A model generated the notes under the pieces. That model was not told the DNA's origin. It searched no databases and saw only the letters and a program-made list of their open reading frames with translations. Below, one piece after another: positions 25,801 to 32,736 of a stretch of DNA of 64,000 bases; the stretch's first letter is position 1, and every line of letters begins with the position of its first letter. The translations under genes were made by a program, and so were the position numbers. Origin of the DNA: Martinezella rhizogenes (GTDB lineage: Bacteria; Pseudomonadota; Alphaproteobacteria; Rhizobiales; Rhizobiaceae); contig JAAMEZ010000014.1 in the NCBI GenBank assembly GCA_013322215.1, forward strand, positions 372,001-436,000, in the 5' to 3' direction.

Positions 25801-27882
25801 TCCAACTTCGACCTGTTCTTCAACATGATCGAGGCGAGCGACCACATCCGCATCGACGTCGACTACAACGCCGATGTCTTAGACCACACGACCGTAGAAC
25901 GATGGATCGGCCATTTCTCGACGCTGGCGGCAGCGTTGGCCAAGGATATGGATCACAAGGTCAGCGAGCTGCCACTGCTTTCTGCGGCGGAGAAGTCCTG
26001 GCTGGTCGACGATCTCAATCGGACGGCAATGCCTTACGATCACGATCAATTCGTCTTCTCGCTTTTCTCCAGGCGTGCAGCCGAACATCCGGATGCCGTT
26101 GCTGCTCAGCATGACGGCCGGTCGATTACCTACGGCGAGCTGGAAACCCGATCGAACCAGCTGGCACTCTACCTCCAGATGGCGCTTCCTGACCCCGATC
26201 AGCGCATCGCAATCCTGATCGAACGGTCACTGAACATGATCATCGCCCTCCTCGCCGTCATGAAGGCAGGGCATACCTACGTGCCGATGGATCCGGCGCA
26301 TCCGGAGCCGCGCCTGCGGCAGACGCTGGATATCGCCCGCATCCGTGGCCTGATCTGCGACAGCGACGACATGGCTCGGCTTGCGGCGCCGGATGTTCCC
26401 GTTATCCGGCTCGATCAGGATGCCAAGGCGATCAGTTCGATGACCGGCCTTCCCTTGAAGACCCTGCCCATCGATACCACGGCATCCGCCTACATCATCT
26501 TCACATCCGGTTCGACCGGCATGCCGAAGGGTGTGGAGGTTTCGCATCGATCCCTGACGAATTTCCTTCTCTCCATGGCGAAGGAACCAGGTTTCAGCGC
26601 AAGCGACACACTCGTCGCCGTCACAACGATCTCTTTCGATATTGCCGGCCTCGAGCTCTATCTGCCGCTGATATCGGGCGGACAGGTTGTCATCGCCAGC
26701 CGCAGCCAGGTGCAAGATGGTTTCGCTCTCGCAAAACTCGTCTGCGATCACGACGCCACGGTACTGCAGGCAACGCCGACGCTTTGGCAGATGCTGGTGG
26801 AGGCGGGTCTGAAGGATCGGCCGGCACTGAAAATGCTCTGCGGCGGCGAGCCCCTGCCCAAGGAACTGGCACGCTCCCTGCTTCAGATCGGCGGCGAGCT
26901 CTGGAACATGTACGGCCCGACGGAAACGACGATCTGGTCATCGCTGCAGCGCATCACGGATGCCGATCAGCCGATCACGATCGGTCATCCGATCGCCAAT
27001 ACCCAGCTCTTCATCCTCGACCAGAGCGAGAATGTCGCCCCTGTCGGTGTCATCGGCGAGCTGCACATCGGCGGTGACGGACTTGCCGAAGGCTACTTCG
27101 ATCGTCTCGATCTGACCGAGAAAGCTTTCGTTCCGCATTGCTTTGCCATCGGCAGACCGATGCGGCTTTATAAGACCGGCGATGTCGGACGACGGCTTGC
27201 CGATGGGTCGCTGCAGCTGCTCGGGCGGCGTGACCAGCAGATCAAGCTGCGCGGCTTCCGCATCGAGCTCGGCGACATCGAGGCCGTCATCTCCAAGGTG
27301 GAGGGCGTGCGCCAATGTGCGACCGTCGTTGCCGAGAACGCCAGGGGCGATCGTTCTCTCGTCTGCTACATCGTGCCGGCTGCGGAGGGTGGCGATGCAC
27401 TTGCAGCCGATATTGCGGCACATGCCAAAGCCAATCTGCCGGCACATATGGTGCCGAGCTTCTGGGTGATGGAAAGCGAACTGCCGCAGACCGGCAACGG
27501 GAAGCTCGATCGCAAAACCTTGCAGCAGCGCGGCGTGCCGCAGCGCGGTGCCGCGCCGACCAAGGTCCAGCCAAAAACCGAGATGGAACAACGGCTGCTG
27601 GCGATCTGGCAGGATGTCCTGAACCTTGGCGATATCGGCGTCGACGACAATCTCTATGCGCTCGGGGCCGACTCCCTTGCCATATTCCGCATCGCTGCCC
27701 GCATGCGCGACAACGGCCTACCGCTCGAGGCGAAGCATCTGTTGCGCCATCCGACGATTGCCGCGCTGGCGACCTTTGCCGATGCCCAGGGAGAGGATCC
27801 ATCCGATCCCGTGCATCTCCACATTCCATCACTGCGAGATTTTCGTAACGGCGCACGCCGCGGCCTGGGGGCATCTCTATGA
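19798..27882 (+). CDS. Hybrid PKS-NRPS: KS-AT-ACP-AMT-C-A-PCP
   Basis: A 2694-residue assembly-line protein. KS (26-450) has Cys203 in SACSTS, His339 and His379. AT (550-850) has GHSVG Ser647 and HAFH 743-746, indicating malonyl-CoA. ACP has LGFDSL Ser988. A Pro/Ala linker precedes a PLP class-III aminotransferase (about 1150-1615, Lys1448 in YGKVVGGG). Then C (1635-2070, HHIICDG with His1763), A (2100-2570) and PCP (LGADSL Ser2626). The A-domain line reads D-I-L-Q-L-G-M-I-W-K, very near the published glycine code. No reductive domains are present. The order resembles the beta-amination modules of mycosubtilin/iturin and microcystin synthases. AGGAG precedes ATG 19798. Confidence 0.93.
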   Translation: MKGNHQDNGKQRDVEDNEELSEQISGHIAIVGMSGRFPGAPSVQALWQLVLEGKNAFSLFTPDELEDAFTDEERAQPNYVAARPHLDGADMFDAEFFGMFPREAAVTDPQHRIFLEICWEALEDGGYDPQRYDGLIGVFAGSSMPTYLINNVLRDRAKAEEFTSNYQIGCFHELVGALNDTLATRIAYKFNLRGPAFTLQSACSTSLLAVSQACQNLLTYSCDMALAGGISVTIPQKRGYIYQEGGMASPDGTCRPFDADAAGTVFASGAGVVLLKRHEDALKDGDHIYAVIRGYGINNDGSDKVGFTAPSVEGQAEAIATALANAAVDPSTIGYIECHGTATPLGDPIEFNGLTRAFAQDASGSANCALGSVKGTIGHTDAAAGVTGLIKTALALRCAKIPPMPNYHQPNPRIDLEKSPFYIPVTATEWPQGQEPRRAGVSAFGVGGTNVHVVLEEPPYPPAKSKEVEGHYILPLSARNKPALAEMRTNLSNHLAENPELSIAQLAHTLQTGRREFGHRLAVAAENVEEAILKLTTDSYQPLAADQPSVAFMFPGQGAQYVGMGAGLYRSEPEFARWIDRGSDLLKMTLGLDLRDYICHTGPATQAITDEQRETRIAQPCLYLVEYALARLWLSRGVKPYAMIGHSVGEFVAATLANVISFEDGLRLVANRGRLMQHQPQGAMVSVRADAATTASYLRGEVEIAAINAPKLCVISGPFADIETVCAALSEAEIAFSRLHTSHAFHSAMMNDAALALRQETEKVTYGTATIPFISGVTGDWQTAELATSPDYWAMHCRDAVRFADGLATLCRDRKPILLEVGPGRTLSVFAAQTIARDNLAVVVQSLPEHDRAAAAAATLAEAHGKLWMAGCRLNWPALPSAARQRLSLPTYPFQRQRHWIDAPPSSRRASTQRPNAEPDNRPKAESLVSDLNLTGENRAMNVAAPIPTSNRLPQLETALLTLLSDMSGETLGPDERAATFLELGFDSLFVGQFAQRIEKDFKVKISFRELLSDIPSVADLAVHLDQQMPPEPVKTADPLPTASPIAAAAMPIMPVSAPAPMTAPAPQVASMPAAASDLATVLQSQIQMAQTLFSQQVLMLQAMQGGAPAAIAPSALPAAPVLPAPQAAASQPLSTPAAAAPAESDFGTERIKLYRPNAKSVTSEISAAKQDFITDLTKAYETKNAKSKAFTQEHRGYLADPRSASGFRADWKEMVFPIVCDHSKGAHIWDIDGNQYVDLVNGFGQTAFGHAPDFVIDAVKAQADRGFAIGPQTPLAGDVARMIADVTGHERVTFCNTGSEAVMAAMRLARAVTGRDRVVVFANDYHGQFDEVLVKGRNRADKPIALPVASGIPMASVSNMTVLRYGAPESLDFIRANAGDIAAVIIEPIQSRHPELQPREFVLELRDIATKSEFALVFDEVVTGFRVDPGGMQAIWGIKGDMATYGKVVGGGMPIGVLVGSPRFMDALDGGHWTYGDNSVPMTAPTFFAGTFVRHPLVLAAAEAVLYHIKGEGSALYGRVAERTEALVAEIKADLARRGIADVVHGYKSWFATDFSSQDPLGALFYAQMRLNGVHIQDGYPCFLTTAHSEDDFRFIAKAFRDSLDAMQAVGIFTAIKEPSQPAMPIEASVARAQSAPLTEAQTEIWLAAQAGDEASCSFNESFSLTLEGLLDEKAIQKAFDAVIARHDALHIRFDRGGEHFQFIPDFKLDLPVLEGLNEKGLAELIDDEARTPFDLINGPLVRASIVKLASEKHVLVFTAHHIICDGWSINTFVEELATAYEAYKAGNAPEFRPALSFATYSTDLSPRPEKSQATEQFWLDQFKTVPDLPDLPLDRPRPEYRSFAGGSCTGYIGAEVYKALKKRGAKSGATLFSTLLATLQVMISRLSGQDDIVIAIPSAGQSLLDGQILVGHCVNLLPLRQAVSLTEPFAAHLKATQQLVFQAFEHQDYTYGTLVRKLDTKRDPRRLPLTEIQFNLERMAGGSSFGGLKPTIEPNAKAFSNFDLFFNMIEASDHIRIDVDYNADVLDHTTVERWIGHFSTLAAALAKDMDHKVSELPLLSAAEKSWLVDDLNRTAMPYDHDQFVFSLFSRRAAEHPDAVAAQHDGRSITYGELETRSNQLALYLQMALPDPDQRIAILIERSLNMIIALLAVMKAGHTYVPMDPAHPEPRLRQTLDIARIRGLICDSDDMARLAAPDVPVIRLDQDAKAISSMTGLPLKTLPIDTTASAYIIFTSGSTGMPKGVEVSHRSLTNFLLSMAKEPGFSASDTLVAVTTISFDIAGLELYLPLISGGQVVIASRSQVQDGFALAKLVCDHDATVLQATPTLWQMLVEAGLKDRPALKMLCGGEPLPKELARSLLQIGGELWNMYGPTETTIWSSLQRITDADQPITIGHPIANTQLFILDQSENVAPVGVIGELHIGGDGLAEGYFDRLDLTEKAFVPHCFAIGRPMRLYKTGDVGRRLADGSLQLLGRRDQQIKLRGFRIELGDIEAVISKVEGVRQCATVVAENARGDRSLVCYIVPAAEGGDALAADIAAHAKANLPAHMVPSFWVMESELPQTGNGKLDRKTLQQRGVPQRGAAPTKVQPKTEMEQRLLAIWQDVLNLGDIGVDDNLYALGADSLAIFRIAARMRDNGLPLEAKHLLRHPTIAALATFADAQGEDPSDPVHLHIPSLRDFRNGARRGLGASL

Positions 27883-30362
27883 GCACAGTCGATAACAGTC
27901 CAAGCAGTTCGCTCGCCGAACCGCAGATCATCGGTGAATTTCCTTGTACGCAGACACAGCTGCGCTGCTGGATTCTCGATCAGCTCAATCCCGGCAACCC
28001 GGCGCTCAACGTCGCTGTCCGGTGGGAGATCCGGGGGGTATTCAGGGTCTCGACCCTTGAGGCGGCCTTTCGAAAGATCATTCAGCGTCACGAGATCCTT
28101 CGAACACGCTTTATCGAGAAGAACGGCAGGCCCTTCCAGCAGGCCGTCAGTGACGTCAATTTCAAGATGTCGGTGATCGATCTGCGCGGCATGCCGCCGG
28201 AGCAGCGCCAGGCACGGATCCTGTCGATCGGCGAGGAGACGGCGCAGGCACCCTTCGATCTCAGCACGCCAGGCCTCTTCCGCGTCACATTGCTGATGGC
28301 AGAAAACGAACGCGGCTTCCTGCTGATTACAGCTCATCAAAGCTGCTTCGACGGCTGGTCGATCCGCGTCCTCGGGCGGGAGGTCGGCGAAATAGCCGCA
28401 GCAATCGATGCGGGGCGTGCACCGGCCCTGCCCGAGCTGCCCCTGCAATATGGCGACTATGCCCTCTGGCAGCAGGAATATCTGCAGAGCTACGGCTTCG
28501 AAACGGAAAAAACCTTCTGGCGCGAAACTCTGCTTGGCGCCCCTTATTTCGAAGTCATTTCCGACCGGCCTCGCGGTCAGGTTAAAACCAATCACGGCAA
28601 TATTCTTTCCATCGCTCAGCCAGCCGCCTTTACCGATCGCATGGATGCGGCCGCGCGCGCGCATTGCGTCTCGCAATATAGTTTCGGCGCCGCCGTCCTC
28701 AGCGCAGCCCTTCATCGCTTGACCGAGGCCCCGACCGTGCTCTTCGGCTCACAAATTGCCGGCCGCGAACATAGCGATCTGGAGGATATGATCGGCGTCT
28801 TCATCAACAATCTGGTGCTGCGTTTCGATTTCGGCTCCGATCTCAGCTTTGCCGAGCATATTCGTTCCGTCAGTGCGACGATCGAAGGAGCGCTGAACCA
28901 TCAGCGCATGCCGTTCAACAAGCTCGTGGAACTGGTCAATCCCGTGCGCGATCCGGCGCGCAACCCGCTGATTTCGGTCAATTTCAATCTGCAGAAGGCT
29001 TTTCTGGAAGATCGTCGCTACGGCGGCTTCGAGCTGATCAGCTCGCCTTCGCAATCCCCCGGCGTCATCTACGACCTCAGCTTCATCATGATCGGACGGC
29101 CGACCGGCTGGCGCATGTCGATCGAATACAATGCCGACCTGTTCGAAGCCAGCACCATCGAAAGCCTCCTGCAACTATGGAGGAACGCTTATGAAATTGC
29201 TCTCGATCGCCCTGAGGCGCCGCTTTCTTCGCTCGTTGCGCCGGAACGGCACCTGGCAGCTTCCGCCAAGACTGCGCCGATGGATGGCGCCGTCACAGGC
29301 AAATCGCCACCGAATACGCGAATGGAAGCGCTTGCTGAAATCTGGAAGGAAGTCCTACAGGTTCCGCAAATACGCCCGGATGATGATTTCTTCGCGCTCG
29401 GTGGCCACTCGCTTCTCGCGCTCCGGCTACTATCGGAAATACGCGCAAGATTCGATGCAAGCCCGACATTGCAGCTTCTATTCAAGCAGCCGACGTTTGC
29501 GGGCTTTGCAGCTGCTATCTTCGATAGCGAAGAGGTCGAGAAACCGCGGGAAAAAGCCGTAAACCCGTGGGAGCTGATTACCTGCAAACATGGCGTGGGG
29601 ACCGGCGCGGTCTATACTCTCAACCATCCATTCCTGTACTATCGCCTTGCCAATGAATTGCCGGACGAGATCTCCGTATACAACGTCAACATGTTCCATG
29701 CGGATCTGACGGGCGGCTTGGATCGTCTCAACATCGAGGATATCGCCAGCCATGCGATCGATGCCATGCGGATCGACAAGGCCGCGGGACGCATTGCCAT
29801 CGTCGGTCTCTGCGTCAATGGCGTCCTTGCGATGGAAATCAGCCGGCAATTGCGCGAAAGAGGCGTGGATGTCGGCGTCACGGCCATCATCGATGCCTGG
29901 GCTCCAGGCTATTTCGCTTCCCTGCCCAAGCGGGAGCAAGCGCGATGGCACCGAGAGCGGCGGCGCAAGCGTCTTGCCTATTTCACCCGGAAACTGCTGT
30001 CCCGCCGTATCCGGCTGATCGACTATCTCAAGGAATTCGAAGTCTCGCTGTCGCTTCTGAAGATCTTTGGCGTCAAGGCCGGTCAATACTCCCCCGAAGA
30101 GGAGGCGAACGAGGCTGTTACCAAATTGCTGGTGACGGCAGCGCGTCGCTACAAGCCGCCGCAGACAAAGGATGAAAGCGTCGTTCTGCTGCGAAGCAGC
30201 GCGACCCATCCTCGTGCGCGAAAAATGCGGTTTGGATGGGGTGATGCGGTTGGAGAGGACTGCATGGTGGTCGATATCGACGGCTGGCACGAGGATTCGC
30301 TGACCAGCAACGGTATCCGCGACCTGGCGTCGACGCTCTCGGGAAAACTCGCCGCCGACTAG
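27879..30362 (+). CDS. Terminal NRPS protein C-PCP-TE, atypical C and TE
   Basis: An 827-residue protein: condensation-like domain (about 20-440), carrier (about 480-545, LGGHSL with Ser511) and thioesterase (about 570-825). There is no adenylation domain. The condensation motif HHxxxDG reads HQSCFDG: His153 is kept but the second, catalytic His is Gln154. The thioesterase elbow is GLCVNG, with Cys645 where Ser is usual; a late His in GWHEDSL fits the catalytic His. It could release the chain, join two chains, or transfer the product to another acceptor. Its ATG overlaps the stop of the PKS-NRPS gene (ATGA). Confidence 0.9.
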   Translation: MSTVDNSPSSSLAEPQIIGEFPCTQTQLRCWILDQLNPGNPALNVAVRWEIRGVFRVSTLEAAFRKIIQRHEILRTRFIEKNGRPFQQAVSDVNFKMSVIDLRGMPPEQRQARILSIGEETAQAPFDLSTPGLFRVTLLMAENERGFLLITAHQSCFDGWSIRVLGREVGEIAAAIDAGRAPALPELPLQYGDYALWQQEYLQSYGFETEKTFWRETLLGAPYFEVISDRPRGQVKTNHGNILSIAQPAAFTDRMDAAARAHCVSQYSFGAAVLSAALHRLTEAPTVLFGSQIAGREHSDLEDMIGVFINNLVLRFDFGSDLSFAEHIRSVSATIEGALNHQRMPFNKLVELVNPVRDPARNPLISVNFNLQKAFLEDRRYGGFELISSPSQSPGVIYDLSFIMIGRPTGWRMSIEYNADLFEASTIESLLQLWRNAYEIALDRPEAPLSSLVAPERHLAASAKTAPMDGAVTGKSPPNTRMEALAEIWKEVLQVPQIRPDDDFFALGGHSLLALRLLSEIRARFDASPTLQLLFKQPTFAGFAAAIFDSEEVEKPREKAVNPWELITCKHGVGTGAVYTLNHPFLYYRLANELPDEISVYNVNMFHADLTGGLDRLNIEDIASHAIDAMRIDKAAGRIAIVGLCVNGVLAMEISRQLRERGVDVGVTAIIDAWAPGYFASLPKREQARWHRERRRKRLAYFTRKLLSRRIRLIDYLKEFEVSLSLLKIFGVKAGQYSPEEEANEAVTKLLVTAARRYKPPQTKDESVVLLRSSATHPRARKMRFGWGDAVGEDCMVVDIDGWHEDSLTSNGIRDLASTLSGKLAAD

Positions 30363-30426
30363 GTAGACGCCAATGCCCTGGAACAACAATCTCCAGCAAA
30401 TGGTCGAGCCATAAGAGGAAACAGTC

Positions 30427-32028
30427 ATGAACGAGACCAAGCCATTGAGGGTCGGTATTCTCGTCGCGCGCAGGCATGCGCTCGAAAACTGGGAGCTGAT
30501 GATCCTGGACCGGATTCTGGCCGCGCCGGGTCTGGAGCTTGCAGCCGTGTTGACCCATCCTTGTCCGTTCGGCGACGGCAAGGCTTCAAAGCTGTTATCC
30601 TGGAGTGCGCGACTGGAGGCCCAGGCCCTTGCGCGTCAACCCGCCTATTTGCCAAAACACTTCAATAGCCGGCGTCACTTCATCGACTGCTACGAAGCCG
30701 ATGACGACAAGGCATGCACCCCCGACAATATCACGGCCGCATCGCTGCGCCGTCTGAAGCTCGACCTCGTTATCCGCATGGTTCCAATGAGCATGGCCGA
30801 CGACGCGATCGCCGCTCTCCCATTCGGAGAATGGGCCTTCAACCTCTCCGATCGGCGATCGGCCGACGTGGATTGGTACGGCTATGCCGAGGTCCTTGCC
30901 CGCGCGTCGACTGCCGATCTGGTTCTCTATGCCAAGTGCGGCGGCAAGGCCGGCGGCCTCGAGATTGCGCGGGCGTCATTCAACATCAAGCCGAGTGCTG
31001 CGCGATTGAGCGCCTTCGTGCGGGAGCGAAGCGTCACCCTTCTGCTGCGGGAGCTGACGCGGCTCGCCGACACCAGGCGGTTCGACTCGTCTGCCTTCGC
31101 TGGCGCGGTTGCCGATCAGCCACCATCGCTCGGCGACCTCTTTCGCTACAGCTGCGTTGTCGCGGGATCGATCTCGGTCAAGGCATTCAAATCGATCAGG
31201 ACGAAGCTCCGCACCGAGTCGGCCATATGGACGCTCTATACGGGACGCGGTCACATCGATGATTTCGATCCGAGCAAAGCGGTCGAAATTCCACCTTCCG
31301 ACAACAGCATCAAGGCCGACCCGTTCCTGTTTCAAGAGGGTGGCAAATGCTATCTGTTCTACGAGGCCTATTCCCATGGCGACCGCAAGGCGCATATCGC
31401 GGTCGGCCGTTTCGACGGTGATGCGCTCACACAGGTCGGGGTGGCGCTGGAGCGCCCTTACCATCTCTCCTACCCATTCGTATTTCGCGATGGCGACCAG
31501 ATCTTCATGATACCGGAAACGCATCAGGCACGGCGGCTGGAGGTCTGGCGCTGCCGTGAGTTTCCGCTGAAATGGGAGCTCCATGCTACGGCCTTCGAGG
31601 GTCAATCGCCGGCCGATAGCGTCTTGATCCGTCACGACGGCAGGTGGTGGCTATTCACCAACCTATCAGATTTTCATGCCTATGAAGACCATTGCAGCGA
31701 GCTCTATCTGTTCGAGGTCGATGGCCCGGCGCTTACGGGCATAAGACCCCACAAGCGGAATCCCGTCGTCATCGGAAGCACCGAGGCGCGAGGCGCAGGG
31801 CGCATCTTCGAACGTGGCGGCAGGCTCTTGCGACCCTCGCAGCACAATGCGCACGGCATTTATGGCTATGCTCTCAACATCATGGAAATCGAGAAACTGA
31901 CGCTCGACGACTATTGCGAGCGCCGCATCCGCACCGTTACCCCCGCCTTCAAGGCCGGGCTTCGTGGTTGCCATCATTTCGATGCCACCGACGGGCGCTA
32001 CATTCTCGATGCGCGGTTGACCATCTGA
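30427..32028 (+). CDS. Formyltransferase-like/Gint1-like glycosyltransferase candidate
   Basis: A 533-residue protein in two parts. Residues 1-225 look like a methionyl-tRNA-formyltransferase fold (LRVGILVARRHALENWELMI, LDLVIRMVPMSMADDAI) but the catalytic H-x-S-L-L-P segment is replaced by FNLSDRRSADVDW, so formylation is doubtful. Residues 260-533 match the bacterial relatives of the N-terminal domain of glucosamine inositolphosphorylceramide transferase, a beta-propeller-like fold (KADPFLFQEGGKCYLFYEAY, ERPYHLSYPFVFRDGDQIFM, DSVLIRHDGRWWLFTN). GAGG before ATG 30427 supports the start. It is the last gene of the PKS/NRPS operon and overlaps the convergent PPTase gene by 31 bases. Confidence 0.75.
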   Translation: MNETKPLRVGILVARRHALENWELMILDRILAAPGLELAAVLTHPCPFGDGKASKLLSWSARLEAQALARQPAYLPKHFNSRRHFIDCYEADDDKACTPDNITAASLRRLKLDLVIRMVPMSMADDAIAALPFGEWAFNLSDRRSADVDWYGYAEVLARASTADLVLYAKCGGKAGGLEIARASFNIKPSAARLSAFVRERSVTLLLRELTRLADTRRFDSSAFAGAVADQPPSLGDLFRYSCVVAGSISVKAFKSIRTKLRTESAIWTLYTGRGHIDDFDPSKAVEIPPSDNSIKADPFLFQEGGKCYLFYEAYSHGDRKAHIAVGRFDGDALTQVGVALERPYHLSYPFVFRDGDQIFMIPETHQARRLEVWRCREFPLKWELHATAFEGQSPADSVLIRHDGRWWLFTNLSDFHAYEDHCSELYLFEVDGPALTGIRPHKRNPVVIGSTEARGAGRIFERGGRLLRPSQHNAHGIYGYALNIMEIEKLTLDDYCERRIRTVTPAFKAGLRGCHHFDATDGRYILDARLTI

Positions 32029-32735
32029 CTGATATTTCCATTGCGGTAGCGCAGGCATACTTGGTGCCCGCCGGTCGAGGCGACAACGGCACCAGCGAAG
32101 TTGGTCGGTGTCGCAAGTTCCAGGATGGTCCAGTTTTGTGGTGCATCTTCGTCCCCCTCCAGCCGTTCCAATCGCGATTGCTTCGATCTGTCGAACGTGA
32201 CATCGAAACTATCGAGCGGTAGCGACAAGCCGGCACCATGGGCTTTGATGAACGCTTCCTTGCGCGTCCAGCAGCGATAGAAACCATCCAGGTAGCCATC
32301 AGCCGGCAGGGATCGAAGCGTCTGATACTCCTTGCGGGAGAAGAACCATTTGGCAATATCTTCCTTCAGGAATCGAATTTCCTCGATATCGACGCCGAGT
32401 TCATAACGATCGGAAATAGCAAGCACGGCCAGGTTGGCGCTATGGCTGAGATTAAAATGGATGGGACAGGCACCGCCGATCGCGACGTAAGGCTTGCCGT
32501 TGTCACCATAGTCGAAGCCTATCAACCGCGGTGGAATGCCGAGATAACGTCCGAGAATCACCCGCATTCCGGTCCTGGCGGCGACGAAACGATGCCTGTC
32601 GCGATCATGGACGAAGCGAATGGTCCGAACGCATTCGTCGAGCGACAGCAACGCGATGTACATGCCGAGATCAGGCAACGGCATGTCCAGCTTCCAGTGC
32701 CAGACATCGATTGTGTCAGGCCCGATATTCTCCAT
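31998..32735 (-). CDS. Sfp-type 4'-phosphopantetheinyl transferase
   Basis: A 245-residue PPTase. It shows the Sfp-family motifs FNLSHSANLAVLAIS, LGVDIEEIR (metal-binding Asp and Glu) and FYRCWTRKEAFIKAHGAGL (the WxxKEA motif). It transfers the pantetheine arm of CoA to the serines of the carrier domains, here expected on Ser569, Ser988, Ser2626 and Ser511 of the three assembly-line proteins. ATG 32735 lies one base after the stop of the aminotransferase gene, so the two are coupled. Although on the opposite strand, its place right beside the PKS/NRPS operon makes it the dedicated activator. Confidence 0.9.
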   Translation of the reverse strand: MENIGPDTIDVWHWKLDMPLPDLGMYIALLSLDECVRTIRFVHDRDRHRFVAARTGMRVILGRYLGIPPRLIGFDYGDNGKPYVAIGGACPIHFNLSHSANLAVLAISDRYELGVDIEEIRFLKEDIAKWFFSRKEYQTLRSLPADGYLDGFYRCWTRKEAFIKAHGAGLSLPLDSFDVTFDRSKQSRLERLEGDEDAPQNWTILELATPTNFAGAVVASTGGHQVCLRYRNGNISQMVNRASRM

Positions 32736-32736
32736 G

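Noticed and set aside
30427..31100. Active methionyl-tRNA or sugar formyltransferase
   Set aside because: The scaffold resembles the family but the H-x-S-L-L-P catalytic segment is absent, so I list it only as formyltransferase-like.
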